A DNA stretch of 50,710 bases from Ichthyophonus hoferi. Taxonomy: Eukaryota; Opisthokonta; Ichthyosporea; Ichthyophonida; Ichthyophonidae. This document shows, in pieces, positions 13,231-34,229 of the stretch. Each line of letters begins with the position of its first letter. Positions within the stretch are counted from its first letter, which is position 1. Location: positions 93,928 through 144,637 of the forward strand of contig NAOQ01000086.1 of assembly GCA_002751075.1 (NCBI GenBank). The letters are read 5' to 3'. Both the position numbers and the translations under genes were made by a program. Below the pieces are notes generated by a model. It was not told where the DNA came from. It saw only the letters and a list, made by a program, of their open reading frames with translations, and did no database searches.

Positions 13231-15266
13231 ATACATACATTTACATTTACATGTACATGTATATGTATGCATTGAGCTGTGTATGTTCACGTATGTGTAA
13301 TGTTCCAGGACAACATATGTGTATTAGATCTATCTCTAAGGGTATTTGAAGTTTAGCCAAGGCAATCCTGTGCCTACTGTTTAGTAGGCCTGTTATAAAC
13401 TGGCGTATTATTTGCAACTATATTTATATCCTGTTTTTCATATATTATTTATTTGCTTTTTTTTTCTTAGTTAATCAGATTAATACTAAAGCTGTCAATA
13501 TATACTACAATTGTGTAGAAAATGTAGCCATGATGTGTAGAACATCCTACATTGCAAGGCGTGGCCTTTGTATCTTATCCAAATAATTTTTATTATACTA
13601 TTGTATAATGCTGGTGAAAAACAGTAAAATTAAAAAATTAAAAAGCTTTTTTATAAAATTAAAAATTACTTTTTATTGCTAACAAAGCATCATATATCCC
13701 TTGTATGGCATGAATGCTGTTTGTCACAACTCTGCTGAATATAGCAACCAATACTTCATAGCTATGCCTTTTTTGATTTTTGCAAATATAACTCCATATG
13801 GTTCTCACTTATTTTAGAGTATTATGCACCAATCGCTTGACTCTTCTATGCTTTATTTGGTAGGCAAGTCTAAAATTTGAACTAATGTTTACGAATATTT
13901 TATTAGAAGTTATGTGACTGGCGCATAGTCATCTAATAAAAATTGGTGTATATTTCGTTACCAATAGAAAATCTACCCTATAGAAAGATAGTTCTTGCAA
14001 ATTAGCTTCAGGTTTAGAAAATATCACTTTACTGGTGAGATATTATTATATATCAATAGGGCTTGTTTTAAGTAATGACCTTGGCCCTAACTTATTAAAT
14101 ATTAGATATAGCACCAACGGCTTGATTTATGCGTATCGATATACTATAGGTATATATTATGTGCGTACAAATAAATATATAAATGATTTTTAGTGGCAAG
14201 GTTTAGGATTTTTAGCCAATAGCGACTATCTTTTATATTTGCTGTTACGTCACAAGACATTTATTTTAATGGATTGTAGCTTCAAGTATATTTTATCTTT
14301 TTATATACACTGTTAATGAAACGCAAGACTGAATTTATCTAACTTGTATATCTTTCAAATTTCCAAAATTATGGAGTAGTCAGTCACTTACATTATTGTT
14401 GCTACAATACTATTATCATAGGGAAATATACAACTCTGTATACTCATCCAATTAGTTGTTTCTTTATGTTAAGAAAGCTGCGCGACTTGTATCATTGTTT
14501 TTATAGGTGAAATATTTTCGGTATGTAATTAAACAACCAATTGGTAATACATTTTGGGATGTTACACCGCGTATTACTGGCTTGACTAACTACTAAATGT
14601 AAACTACATTATATGTCTAATATAAATACTAGTATAAATACTAGTATAAATACGCGTGTACCGACCTATATTCCTGACATACTTATCATTAGTATATTAC
14701 GTCAATATAACGTCAACACTCTTCATGCATCACAATGATACGGTCCTGGATAGCTGAGTTATTTTACTAAACGATACCTTAGCTACCTTAATTTCATGGC
14801 TCAAACTGTTATATCAACAATGTACATCATATTGTCATTACATAGTCTTAGTAACCTTTAGCATATCTTCATACCATACCATGTGACTACGGATTATCAA
14901 ACTTCAATATATCTCTGATCTCTTGCTCATTTGGCTGAACACAATTAAAAACAAACATAACTCTATGATTGGACAATAGGTGAGGAGCAAATCCGTGCAC
15001 GCAATATTTGCATTATGAATCAATAAAAGGGCCTAAACAAGTTTGTAATAATTGATGTTGATTTAGATAATGGAAACACATTATAGAGAGTTTAATAGAT
15101 CGGGTAGTACCAGTAGGGCTTCAAATGACAGTGCTGTATGGTAGTGTTCACCAAGGAATTGTTCTAACTACACATAGACACAGTCCTGTACATTTGAAAC
15201 ATCACAAACAACTCCACATTGACACCAAGCAATACGTGCTTAGTGTACATTGAACGGCTCCTATTC
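13231..15266. other. Convergent non-coding region between NOC2L and S6K
   Basis: AT-rich DNA holding the 3' ends of NOC2L (plus) and S6K (minus). I see no protein block, RNA gene or long repeat. A small direct duplication of ACTAGTATAAAT occurs near 14626-14652. Poly(A) sites cannot be assigned with confidence. Confidence 0.6.
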
Positions 15267-24149
<8,883 letters not shown>

Positions 24150-26633
24150 TACTTGTTCACCACGTGGAAAAGAGTTTTTTTTAAAAACGCTGCTATAAGC
24201 TGCGTTATATATTAAATTGAGATATTAGGGTATATTAAGAGTATAGTTAGTAAATAACGACGTATCATTAGCGATATATTGTATTGTCTCATATGAGAAT
24301 GTATAATAGGGCCATAGGGTGGATAATATATATAAGGTATTTGTAAATTAACTACCTTTTTTTCTTGAAGTAGATCTACCTTGAATAGATGATCATGTAA
24401 TTTATGTAAAATAAAGCCAATAAGGCTAGAGGATTGGAGGATTGATGTGAATTGAATTTGACTAGCATTATCCAAATACATTGGGTCTGTATATGCGTTT
24501 GTCTACGTGATTATGAAACTCAATATGAAATATTTAGACCTGATTTTGTCTATTTATTCTACTTGAAGCTAAGAAACAATCTATGATTACAGTTATTGTC
24601 GCACATAGAGTAGAAAAAGTACTTGTAGTACAAATTTCTCTTATAAATAAATACTTAAGACATATTTCAGTTGCAAAAGATTCTCTTTATGTTGGATTTA
24701 TAATGATATTATCAAATAAGTTTACCTATACAGTATGGCGGGGTAAATAGTTATTCCAAATTATTTAATTGATAATAACCTTCTAACTGGCTTTGTTCCA
24801 TTAATTACGGGCAACCTATCTTTGGATTGTATAAAGGCTTTTCTCCGTAACACAATCCTCCTCTTGTTGTTCTACTGTGTTAAATAAATTTTGTTTTTCC
24901 GTTATTCATTTCTCTGCTTGCAATCTCGGCTGCCATCCATAATTAGTTAGATACTAACTCCAACACAGCAAGGTAATAAATATCTAGGCTGAAATCAACA
25001 GTTACGAGATAGTTTTGCTCTTTACTCAAATTGATTTTCGGTATGGGCTCTCTTGCTAATTAGGATTAGGAACGTTGGATACCTTCATAAATTATTGAAA
25101 TTTAAATGTCCCATATTAATTTAAAGAAAGAACGAATTGGTGAGTTTCACTTTTCTTTTATTAAATGCAGGTTTAATAAAACTTCAAACTGATTTATAAT
25201 TTACAATTATTTAAAATACAAGCAAACTTATTTAAAATATCAATTCACTTGTATATTGGTTTTTAAGAAACTAAAGCATGGGTATTATGGAGGTTATTAT
25301 CAATCATGACTAAAACAAATTATCAAATGACAGATATGGTTTTATGATATTAGATTATGTTAAAACAGAAATATTTAATTAATTCGGATATTACTTTATA
25401 TAGCTGTAAATATTCAATATTATTAACAATTATTATTACATATGTAGCCTTGGAAAATAGCTTGCAATCTATTGGTGTTAGACGACAATATAAGATTCTA
25501 TCAAAATAGTACCAGCGAATGGCAGAGATCCTGCAACACACTGTCTTGAAATCTGTATTTGAACTATTGACATTTCCAACTTTCACAGTGACGCTAAAGT
25601 AATGCCCAGAACAACTGGGCAACACACACCCACATATCACCTTCCCCGCCAGTCGCCGGAAGCCAGAGCCAGAGCGAGCAGGAGCATTTAACATATGATT
25701 TGGTGATCTATCTTCCTTTCTTTTTACATTAGATGCTTTCCACAATCAGCTCTGAATGCCATCAGAAATTATCTAGTTTATTTAGTGAGCGACAAGCCTA
25801 AGCAAAATAGTCGCCATGTTATGGCTCTTTTCATATTCCTTTTTCATCTTTTTTATGACCTGATTCACGATTGAAGCGATACTTTAATATACCTTCAATA
25901 ACTACTAAGACATATCTTTACAATCCTGAACATTATCTAGTAAAAGGAGTGAACCGTATTCCTTTTTTATTAAAAAAAAATCAAACAAAAAGGAAAACAA
26001 CAGAGTAAAATTATCTTAAAGATTACATTTACGAAAACCATTCTTAAGTCCATAAGGCTATAATAAAAGTGCAAGTGAGTGCGAATGGATATACATGCAT
26101 TCTTTCTGTTCCAAAGCAGATGTATCTACTTTTATTCGTAGTCCATTTTGAAATAAAGTATATTTATTGGTTTGGCGTTCGCGCCCAATTGATAAAGTGC
26201 TCTCCAATTCGTCAATAGGTAAGAGTAGGCACATAGGGCTGGATTATTTTGTTTTATATAGTGGGGCTGAAAATTTGAGTTTGCTTAGATTAAAGACCAT
26301 AAATTATAGCTTTTTTTGACAGAAAATATAGAAATTAATACTCTGTGATATAATTAATATGCAATAAATTTTCTATTAATGACGATATTTAGAGATCGTA
26401 ACAATATTTAGTACATACTAAAAAACATTTTGTAAAATATTCCAATCGGAATACTTTACAGCAACGACCATGCAGCCCTACTCCCGTCTATCTGCAGTAC
26501 TTGTTATTCAAATATTACAATCCTGTAGTTAATACTCAATAGGGCCCTGCTAGCTTTATATTTCTTTTAGTAAATCATACCTACTTTAGCGTACGTCAAG
26601 TACTGGTTTGAATTTATAGAGTAGACATAAAAT
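24150..26633. other. Divergent non-coding region between S6K and RFC2
   Basis: This 2.5-kb AT-rich region separates two start codons and must hold both promoters and 5' UTRs. The only structure I can define is the dispersed repeat copy at about 25440-25740. A 131-residue minus-strand open frame crosses that copy but resembles no family I know. Confidence 0.6.
25440..25740 (-). repeat. Short copy of dispersed repeat family (shared with 41705-43650)
   Basis: Read on the minus strand, this roughly 300-bp block matches the two ends of the 41705-43650 segment. GGAAGA..AGA..ATATGTTAAA, GCTCTGGCTCTG, GCGACTGGC, AAGGTGATA, CCCAGTTGTT and AGATTT.AAGAC match about 41725-41925. CTCTGCCATT, TTTTGAT and TAACACCAATAG.TTGCA match about 43503-43600. 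About 1.55 kb of the long copy is absent. The alignment was made by eye and the two copies have diverged noticeably. The family type is unknown; no terminal repeats or target duplications were found. Confidence 0.75.
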
Positions 26634-29600
26634 ATGAACCCTGACACTGAAACCGACTTGATGGACGTTGACACCCCTGCAGTCATCTCCAAAACGGTAT
26701 ATAGTAATCCTTGTGGCGGAGGTTTCTTTTAAAATGAATTATAAGATTATATGGCTGTACATATATTTGAAATTTATTGTGTAAATTTATGTAGAGATAT
26801 GCTCTGTGTAAAGATATACGCTCGTTCTTTTTGTTTTTTTACGGTGTAGTTATTTGTGCACTTATCTGTGTGTAAATGCATTGATGATAAAGAGTAATGT
26901 ATCAATCCTATGTTAATGACACTTCATTTTACCGACACATACCAGGTGGATGCAGATTCAGCTGCCCCTTTTAAAGGAAATACAGATGAATCATACCAAC
27001 TACCTTGGTAAGAGATGCAGCTTAGTAGGCTGATGGTGTTGTTGTGTTGTGTATAGAAGGGGTTAGATATGTGCATAGATGGGACTATATAACTATCCTC
27101 TTGCTAACATTATATAGAATATGAAGAGGACCGACACCTCTTTATTTTCTTACACTGAATACACTTGAAGAAGTTGAACATGTTCTTTTCCGCCTTACAG
27201 GCCAGGCCATTACTTTAGAACCATGTATTTATTTTACTAATTAAGACATGTACATTGAAAATCTCTTTACTGTCCTTGTTACCAGGTATTCCGATATGTA
27301 AATGTTAGCTTGCTCGAAGTATACCATACAATAAGCTATTTCCTCACTACCTTCACCTATATTGTTTCCCAACCTTCCCTATCATGGCCACACTCTGCAT
27401 TCTATTTCTAGTTGACCGGCCAGTTTACTATTCTATCCTCCTCTCTCCATAGCCCTTTACAAAACTAATTTAGCAATAACACTACCATATGCATGCCTTG
27501 CTGATATCCTCATGTGTAGTAGGCCGTGGTAGTGGGCTCACCTTGGGCGGGGCAGGGTGGAGAAATACAGACCCATCTACCTCAATGACATTGTGGGCAA
27601 TAATGAGACTGTTAGTCGGTTGGAGGTTATTTCCAAACATGGGAACATGCCCAATATTGTCATCTCAGTAAGTCTTGGGTAGGGTCTATTCGTGGGTGTG
27701 GCTTATTTTGTTTTGTCAATTAGTTGGTTTTATAGAGCTCTCTCTACAAATGTTTATATACTTTTGTATGTATTGTATACATTTAACCTATTGCCGAGTA
27801 TTCCTAATGTTGTGTGTATATGTATATGTATACCGTACATACATACATACATATCTACATACATACATACATATATATATATGACTTTATCTACCTGCAG
27901 GACAATGTGTATGACTATACCATAAATGCCAAACTCTGCGAATAGTGGTGATATACTTGACATATATGACGTAATATGATGCATGTATGCAGAGTTCTAA
28001 CGACCAGCATATCATATCTTATTACCTTTGCTCACTTTCTCTTGCACTTAGGGTCCACCAGGCACTGGTAAGACCACTAGTATCATATGTTTGGCACGTG
28101 CTCTCCTTGGACCTGCCGTTAAGGAGGCCTTGTTAGAACTGAATGCCTCTGATGATAGGTGGGTTATCAACCAATCATAATCCAGTCCTGTTTCCTTTAT
28201 TCCCCAATCATCTCCAAGGTCTTTTAAAGGTTATTGGCTGATGACACCCCATGCCTAGCTTATAACTACCACTACTTGTAGATTACCCTTGTGCATCGTT
28301 TATTTTTAATATGCCTGTCGTATATTCCATTGGCAGGTTATCATCTCTGTGGTGCTATGTGACGTAGTAGTGCTGTCCTATTATTTAACTGGTGGTTGAC
28401 CCCGCCTCTCTCTCCCTCCTCTCTGTCTCCCTCCTCGCTCTCTATTGTCATGTTAATCATTCAGAGGTATAGATGTAGTACGCAACAAGATCAAAATGTT
28501 TGCTCAACGTAAAGTACAGCTACCAGCGGGCCGCCATAAAATTGTTATTCTCGATGAAGCAGACAGGTAAGGCACTAGCGTCAGTACTAGCGAGAGAGAA
28601 GGAGAGAGAGAGAAAGAGAGAGAGAGAAGGAGAGAGAGAGGAGAGCCACAACTGGATATATGCACTTCGACAAATTAATAAAGTACCCCGTCTACACCCA
28701 TTCTAATCATTTATTTGTACCAATCATTCCTTTATATCGCTTATATATTTTCAAAGTAATATCTTTTAAAATTATATATCCACTAAGAACACTGCTTTAT
28801 TTTAAATTTTTAGGGTTCCTGCAATAAGACCTAGGGTATATGTAAGGCAACCATTATATTGACTTATAAGTACCAGACGTACCTTTTCTTTGACATCTTG
28901 GTACCTATTATTTTGTCTACAACTCCTGTCTCTCATTGTGAGAATGCAACTTTTCACCAATTATCGGTGATACAGTCCTAGCATAACCCCTTTAACAACA
29001 CATTAACTTTCAATATCATTTCTCTCCCCGTCTCTCCCTCTCCCTCTTCCTCTCCCTCTCCCTCTCTCAGCATGACTGAGGGGGCCCAGCAAGCCCTCCG
29101 ACGTACCATGGAGCTATACTCAGCCACTACACGATTTGCTTTGGCCTGCAACCTTTCTGATAAGATCATCGAGCCTATTCAGGTGTGTGGGTGTAGAGGT
29201 GCAGTACACGTTAATGACCGTGTCCTTGGATGATTAACGGCCTAGTGTGGTAATAAGAGGGAAAGATGCCAGATGTAGGAGGCTATAGTGCTTAAGTAAA
29301 GAATATTATTAGGCTAGGACTGGCTGGGCATGGATGGAGTGTGGCGGAATAACCAGTCTTCAATATGCAGCAATATACCCACAATGTAGTTATACTGCTA
29401 GTATTGTAGTGGTGGTTGTAGGACGATGCCTGTAGAAAAGACTATCATGTTGTCATGGAAACCTTGTATTGAATGATGGTATGTGTTGGCATTGTAAGAG
29501 TCTTACTTATGATTGGTTGATAAAATATTAATTTTTCAGAGTGAACGCTGTATAACCAAGGTAGTGAGCACTAACATTACCCACTGTATATATTACCCAT

Positions 29601-32600
29601 ATATATTGTGATAACCTAGTTTTGAAGTACACATAGTCAAGTAGCTACAAAACCACTCATGTACAACACAGCAGCCCTGCCAACCTGTACTACGCTATAC
29701 CTTGCAGTATCTAGTATATATTTCTTATATAGACCTACTGGGTATATCCCCTATAGAGTCGATGTGCCATTCTCCGCTACAACAAGTTGGCCGATGAGCA
29801 GATACTGAAGAGACTGCTTGTGATTTGTGGTAAAGAAATGGTGGGCCCTTCTTACCTTACTACCTTCTTTCTTTCCCTCCTANNNNNNNNNNNNNNNNNN
29901 NNNNNNNNNNNNNNNNNNNNNNNNNNNNNNNNNNNNNNNNNNNNNNNNNNNNNNNNNNNNNNNNNNNNNNNNNNNNNNNNNNNNNNNNNNNNNNNNNNNN
30001 NNNNNNNNNNNNNNNNNNNNNNNNNNNNNNNNNNNNNNNNNNNNNNNNNNNNNNNNNNNNNNNNNNNNNNNNNNNNNNNNNNNNNNNNNNNNNNNNNNNN
30101 NNNNNNNNNNNNNNNNNNNNNNNNNNNNNNNNNNNNNNNNNNNNNNNNNNNNNNNNNNNNNNNNNNNNNNNNNNNNNNNNNNNNNNNNNNNNNNNNNNNN
30201 NNNNNNNNNNNNNNNNNNNNNNNNNNNNNNNNNNNNNNNNNNNNNNNNNNNNNNNNNNNNNNNNNNNNNNNNNNNNNNNNNNNNNNNNNNNNNNNNNNNN
30301 NNNNNNNNNNNNNNNNNNNNNNNNNNNNNNNNNNNNNNNNNNNNNNNNNNNNNNNNNNNNNNNNNNNNNNNNNNNNNNNNNNNNNNNNNNNNNNNNNNNN
30401 NNNNNNNNNNNNNNNNNNNNNNNNNNNNNNNNNNNNNNNNNNNNNNNNNNNNNNNNNNNNNNNNNNNNNNNNNNNNNNNNNNNNNNNNNNNNNNNNNNNN
30501 NNNNNNNNNNNNNNNNNNNNNNNNNNTTTATATAGCTATTACCTACCTTAATATGGCTATTACCTACCTTAATATGGCTATTACCTATCTTAATATGGCT
30601 ATTGCCTACCTTAATATGGCCATTACCTACCTTAATATGGCTATTACCTTAATATGGCCGTTCTTCCTCTGCAGGTTCCTAAGACAGACGATGGCCTAGA
30701 GGCCATTATCTTCACTGCCCAGGGAGATATGCGCCAAGGTAACCACTCTACTCTGTCTCCCCTATTATACACAGGGTTTAGCAATAGTCACTCACCTCCT
30801 ATAGTACCAGTCCATAGCCAGTTATAATAGGAGCCAACCATCTATTACAGTAATAGTCAACAACCTAATGCAGTAATAGTGACTCACCTAATATAGTAAT
30901 AGGAAACAACCTAATATAATAATAGTAAACCACCTAATATAGTAATGGCAAACTACCTAATATAGTAATAGTAGACCATCTAATATAATAATAGTAGACC
31001 ACCTAATATAGTAATGGCAAACTACGTAATATAGTAATAGTAAACCATCTAATATAGTAGTAGGAAATCACCTAATATAATCATAGTGACCCACCTAATA
31101 CCTAATATAGCAATCACTCTCTCCCTGCAGCCATCAACAACCTACAATCAACCTTTTCAGGATTTAACCTAGTGAACTCAGAGAACGTGTTCAAGGTGTG
31201 CGACCAGCCTCACCCTCTGATGATCAAGGCGTGTATTGAGGTGGGCACTGGCCTCCCTTCCCTCTCCTCCCTCCTCACCCTGTAACTTCACATTAGAATC
31301 CTACCACTAGTTGGTCGTTCTCCCGTCTACCTGGCCTATTTGTCTTTTTTTGTCAATTACAGCATCTCTGTCTATATATATAGTAAATCATACCCACATG
31401 TAATAGTAGGTGCCTTTTCTGTTTACTGTTGCCTAGCAACATAGCACTCCTACGTCTCATTAGTGCTTATCAACCAATCCATGAATTACCATACATAGTA
31501 GACACATACATATGGCACATATTCACCCAACTAAGGTGAGGATGGGGGTATACAGGCCTGTCTAGTGGGAGAGGTAGAGAAGGCCCTGGAGATCATCGAT
31601 GAGCTATGGACCCTGGGCTATGCCGGCATTGACGTCATCACAACCATTTTCCGGTAGGTAGTACAGACCATACTGTTAAGAGGATGGGGCAGGGCTGTTT
31701 TAACTGAGCTAGATGATTGGCTGAGATAATTCCAAGGAGGAGAGGATGTAGAAAGACTTGGGTGTTGTGCTTTACATTGTTGCACTTTTATATCACCATT
31801 GGGTACGTGCACATATATATATACACAAGAGAGAGACGGTTATACAGACATATACGTATGTATATAACTAGACCAGTCTATATGTACAGATCACTCCCAA
31901 TATACAGCATACCGCGTGTAAACATCACCTTAGTGTGCCCCTATATTTTATTGATTGGCTTTCATTTCCAGAGTGACAAAGACTTTTCAAACCAATGACA
32001 TGCCCGAATTCATCAAACTGGAATTTATTAAGGTATATATATGGTGACAATTACGATTATCCTGTCCAATCAAACATACCTACCTATATATAACGGCTTA
32101 TCAAATTTCTATATCAAGGGAAGCACCATGTATGACTAATTAAACCAACACTGGTATATATCTTGTTATTTCTTGAAACAACCTATTTTATACTTAGCCA
32201 CCAACCCACTCCTTTCACTACATAGATATTTCTCTGAATTCATCGCTTTCCTTTTGAGATTTGTATCCCATATCACCACAACACCTTGATATAAATGTGT
32301 CAATTATTTAGTTAAGTCAATGTGTTGTCTCATTGGTGTTATTCTTATACTTAATGTTATAATTTATGTATCCATTTTGGGGCCTCTCAATTTGAACTGC
32401 ATGCCCCGTTGCATGCTCACTTATATGCCTGTCTGCACATCCCCAGTCACTAATGGAGAGTTTGCCCACAGCAAATTGGCATTACCCACATGAGGGTGGT
32501 GGAGGGGCTGGACACTTTCTTGCAGCTGTGTGGCCTAGTAGCCCGTATGTGTCAGGTCACTGCTGATTGGAAGAAAGCTGCTGCCAATGGTGTGACACCA

Positions 32601-32609
32601 CTAGCATGA
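26634..32609 (+). CDS. RFC2: Replication factor C subunit 2 (RFC40-type clamp loader ATPase)
   Basis: AAA+ small subunit of the RFC complex, which loads PCNA onto primed DNA in the nucleus. Exons: 26634-26696, 26946-27007, 27556-27667, 28052-28158, 28465-28566, 29071-29182, 29757-29840, 30675-30738, 31131-31240, 31556-31653, 31972-32032, 32472-32609. All phases agree and give 370 residues (human 354). Motifs: LPWVEKYRP (39-47), Walker A GPPGTGKT (80-87), Walker B LDEAD (144-148), the QQALRRTME block, and the SRC arginine-finger motif (187-189). The C-terminal collar domain contains VTKTFQ and EFIKLEFIK. The closest family match is RFC2 rather than RFC4 or RFC5, from [15 protein letters not shown] and [14 protein letters not shown]. 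The N-terminus ([15 protein letters not shown]) is lineage-specific and acidic. The 644-bp gap lies wholly in intron 7, so the coding sequence is complete. Confidence 0.97.
27835..27882. repeat. CATA tetranucleotide run
   Basis: Imperfect ACATACAT run ending in TATATATA, in RFC2 intron 3. Confidence 0.88.
28593..28642. repeat. (GA)n purine run just past RFC2 exon 5
   Basis: GAGAGA/GAAGGAGA purine-only run about 30 bp after the exon 5 donor. The same intron ends in a matching pyrimidine-only CTCTCC run at about 29032-29069, right before exon 6. Confidence 0.88.
29883..30526. other. Assembly gap (644 N)
   Basis: Unknown bases inside RFC2 intron 7. The right flank goes directly into a 21-bp minisatellite, so the missing sequence is probably more of that array. 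Exons 7 and 8 on either side are complete. Confidence 0.99.
30527..30660. repeat. 21-bp minisatellite, about 6 copies
   Basis: Tandem units of about 21 bp (core TATGGCTATTACCTACCTTA) run from the gap edge to within 15 bp of the exon 8 acceptor in RFC2 intron 7. Confidence 0.94.
30830..31118. repeat. 23-bp minisatellite, about 12 copies
   Basis: Degenerate tandem units of about 23 bp (core CACCTAATATAGTAATAGTA) fill most of RFC2 intron 8 and end about a dozen bases before exon 9. Confidence 0.93.
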
Positions 32610-34229
32610 GCTTCGTTGGCTATAAGTCATGATGGGGGATGGTCTAGACTATACTTTTGAAGAAGATGAAAGAGGACGGAGAGAGACATTTTTCTATGGA
32701 AAGACAGAGTTGACTGTTGATACTTTAAAGCATATAACATAACATGGATATTGCTTTCAAATATACATGCTTTATACATTTACTAATATGTACGATAATC
32801 TGGAATGGTTCAGTATGATACTAAGCCCTTTTGAAATGTAAACCTACTGCGTAGTTCTTGTTGGTCGATTATTGACCAAGATGATAGTCCTTTTATCTAA
32901 ATCGCCCTGCTAGATATAGAATTTATTATAATTTATTATATGGTTTTGTGATATAAACATACTACATGGCATATGGAAATTTGACACAACTTGTTTGTCA
33001 GTCGAGCTTGATAACCCTGAAAACTACTGTCTATTCCAAGACTTTATTATATATGCGTCTAAATAAGATGTCATGGAATGACCATTATTCTTAAAAAAAT
33101 AGATTTGGTATCAACCTCTTAATAGGTATGTAGGCCTGCCTGTCTAAATTATCATTATCTTTAACACTTGTCGGGCTCGTGATATTGTTTTGTTATAAGT
33201 ATAGGTATAGCATAAGTAAGTTATTGGTTATACTGTGTAATGTTGACATTTTATTGTAAAGATAGTCGTTATACATCAAGTAATATGACAGATTCCTATT
33301 AACTAGTTCTATTTTATTTTATTTTGCCCAACTACTGTAATAGCTATGTAAACAAATACCACAATTCTACAATGGCTCATAGCCCATAGGCTATATATTG
33401 TATAGTATAGAATTGTCTTGACTGACCATAAACAGCATGTAACAAAACATTGCCAAATGTTTCACAGGAGAGTAACCTGTTCCCTATAATGTTAAACCCA
33501 TTCTATTAAAAAAAAACTATATTTTATTTGCATTTCCTCAAGTTTCCCTTCAGTATACCTACCTACACATAATTGTTTTTTGCTTTATAATTTTATTACT
33601 CCACATATTGCAGTCACGTCCTCTGGGCTAATCAATATCGGTATTAAAAACACACTACAACAACTAAATAATATTCTTTGAACTTATTTGATATCATTTT
33701 TTAACATTTGGTTAAGCTGCTATACTACTAATATAATCTTGAGCTTAGCTATTACATACGAAAGAATGATTGTGCGATAGCCACATCCTACCACCCATTC
33801 TTTCAAGGCGGCAGTAGATACTTTAGTAAGAAAAAAAAGGCCATACAATACAGAACAGCTAATTGGTATTTATCCCCCTATCTGACATTGTATGCGATTC
33901 ATTGTCTTTCTAAGGTATAGGCACAAAAGCAAAACTATAAGTCTACAACCAAATACATCAAATCGGTTTTTAATTACAGAAGTTCGTGTCAAAATTACTG
34001 ACAGTGTAAAATAAGACTAGTGTTTTAGTGTTTTAAAGTTCAATGCTTGGAAAGCTATGTTGACACTGGTCGTATCATGCTAAGGAACACTATATAACGG
34101 CAGGCTATGCAGTTAGAAAAACAGTGCATTAGTTAACCAACAAACAACTAAGTAAACCAAATGTTTCTGAGCGAAAGCACAAATGAAAGAGAATGGATTA
34201 TGGGGTTTTAAACTAGCAGCTACACCAAT
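32610..34229. other. Convergent non-coding region between RFC2 and AACS
   Basis: AT-rich DNA containing the 3' UTRs of RFC2 and AACS. No coding block, RNA gene or notable repeat was seen. Confidence 0.6.

Noticed and set aside
25350-25745. 131-codon minus-strand open frame
   Set aside because: It crosses the short repeat copy, resembles no family and has no support from the long copy, whose matching segment is not open in the same way.
27692-27925. Plus-strand open frame in RFC2 intron 3
   Set aside because: Low-complexity reading of CATA repeats between two well-defined exons.
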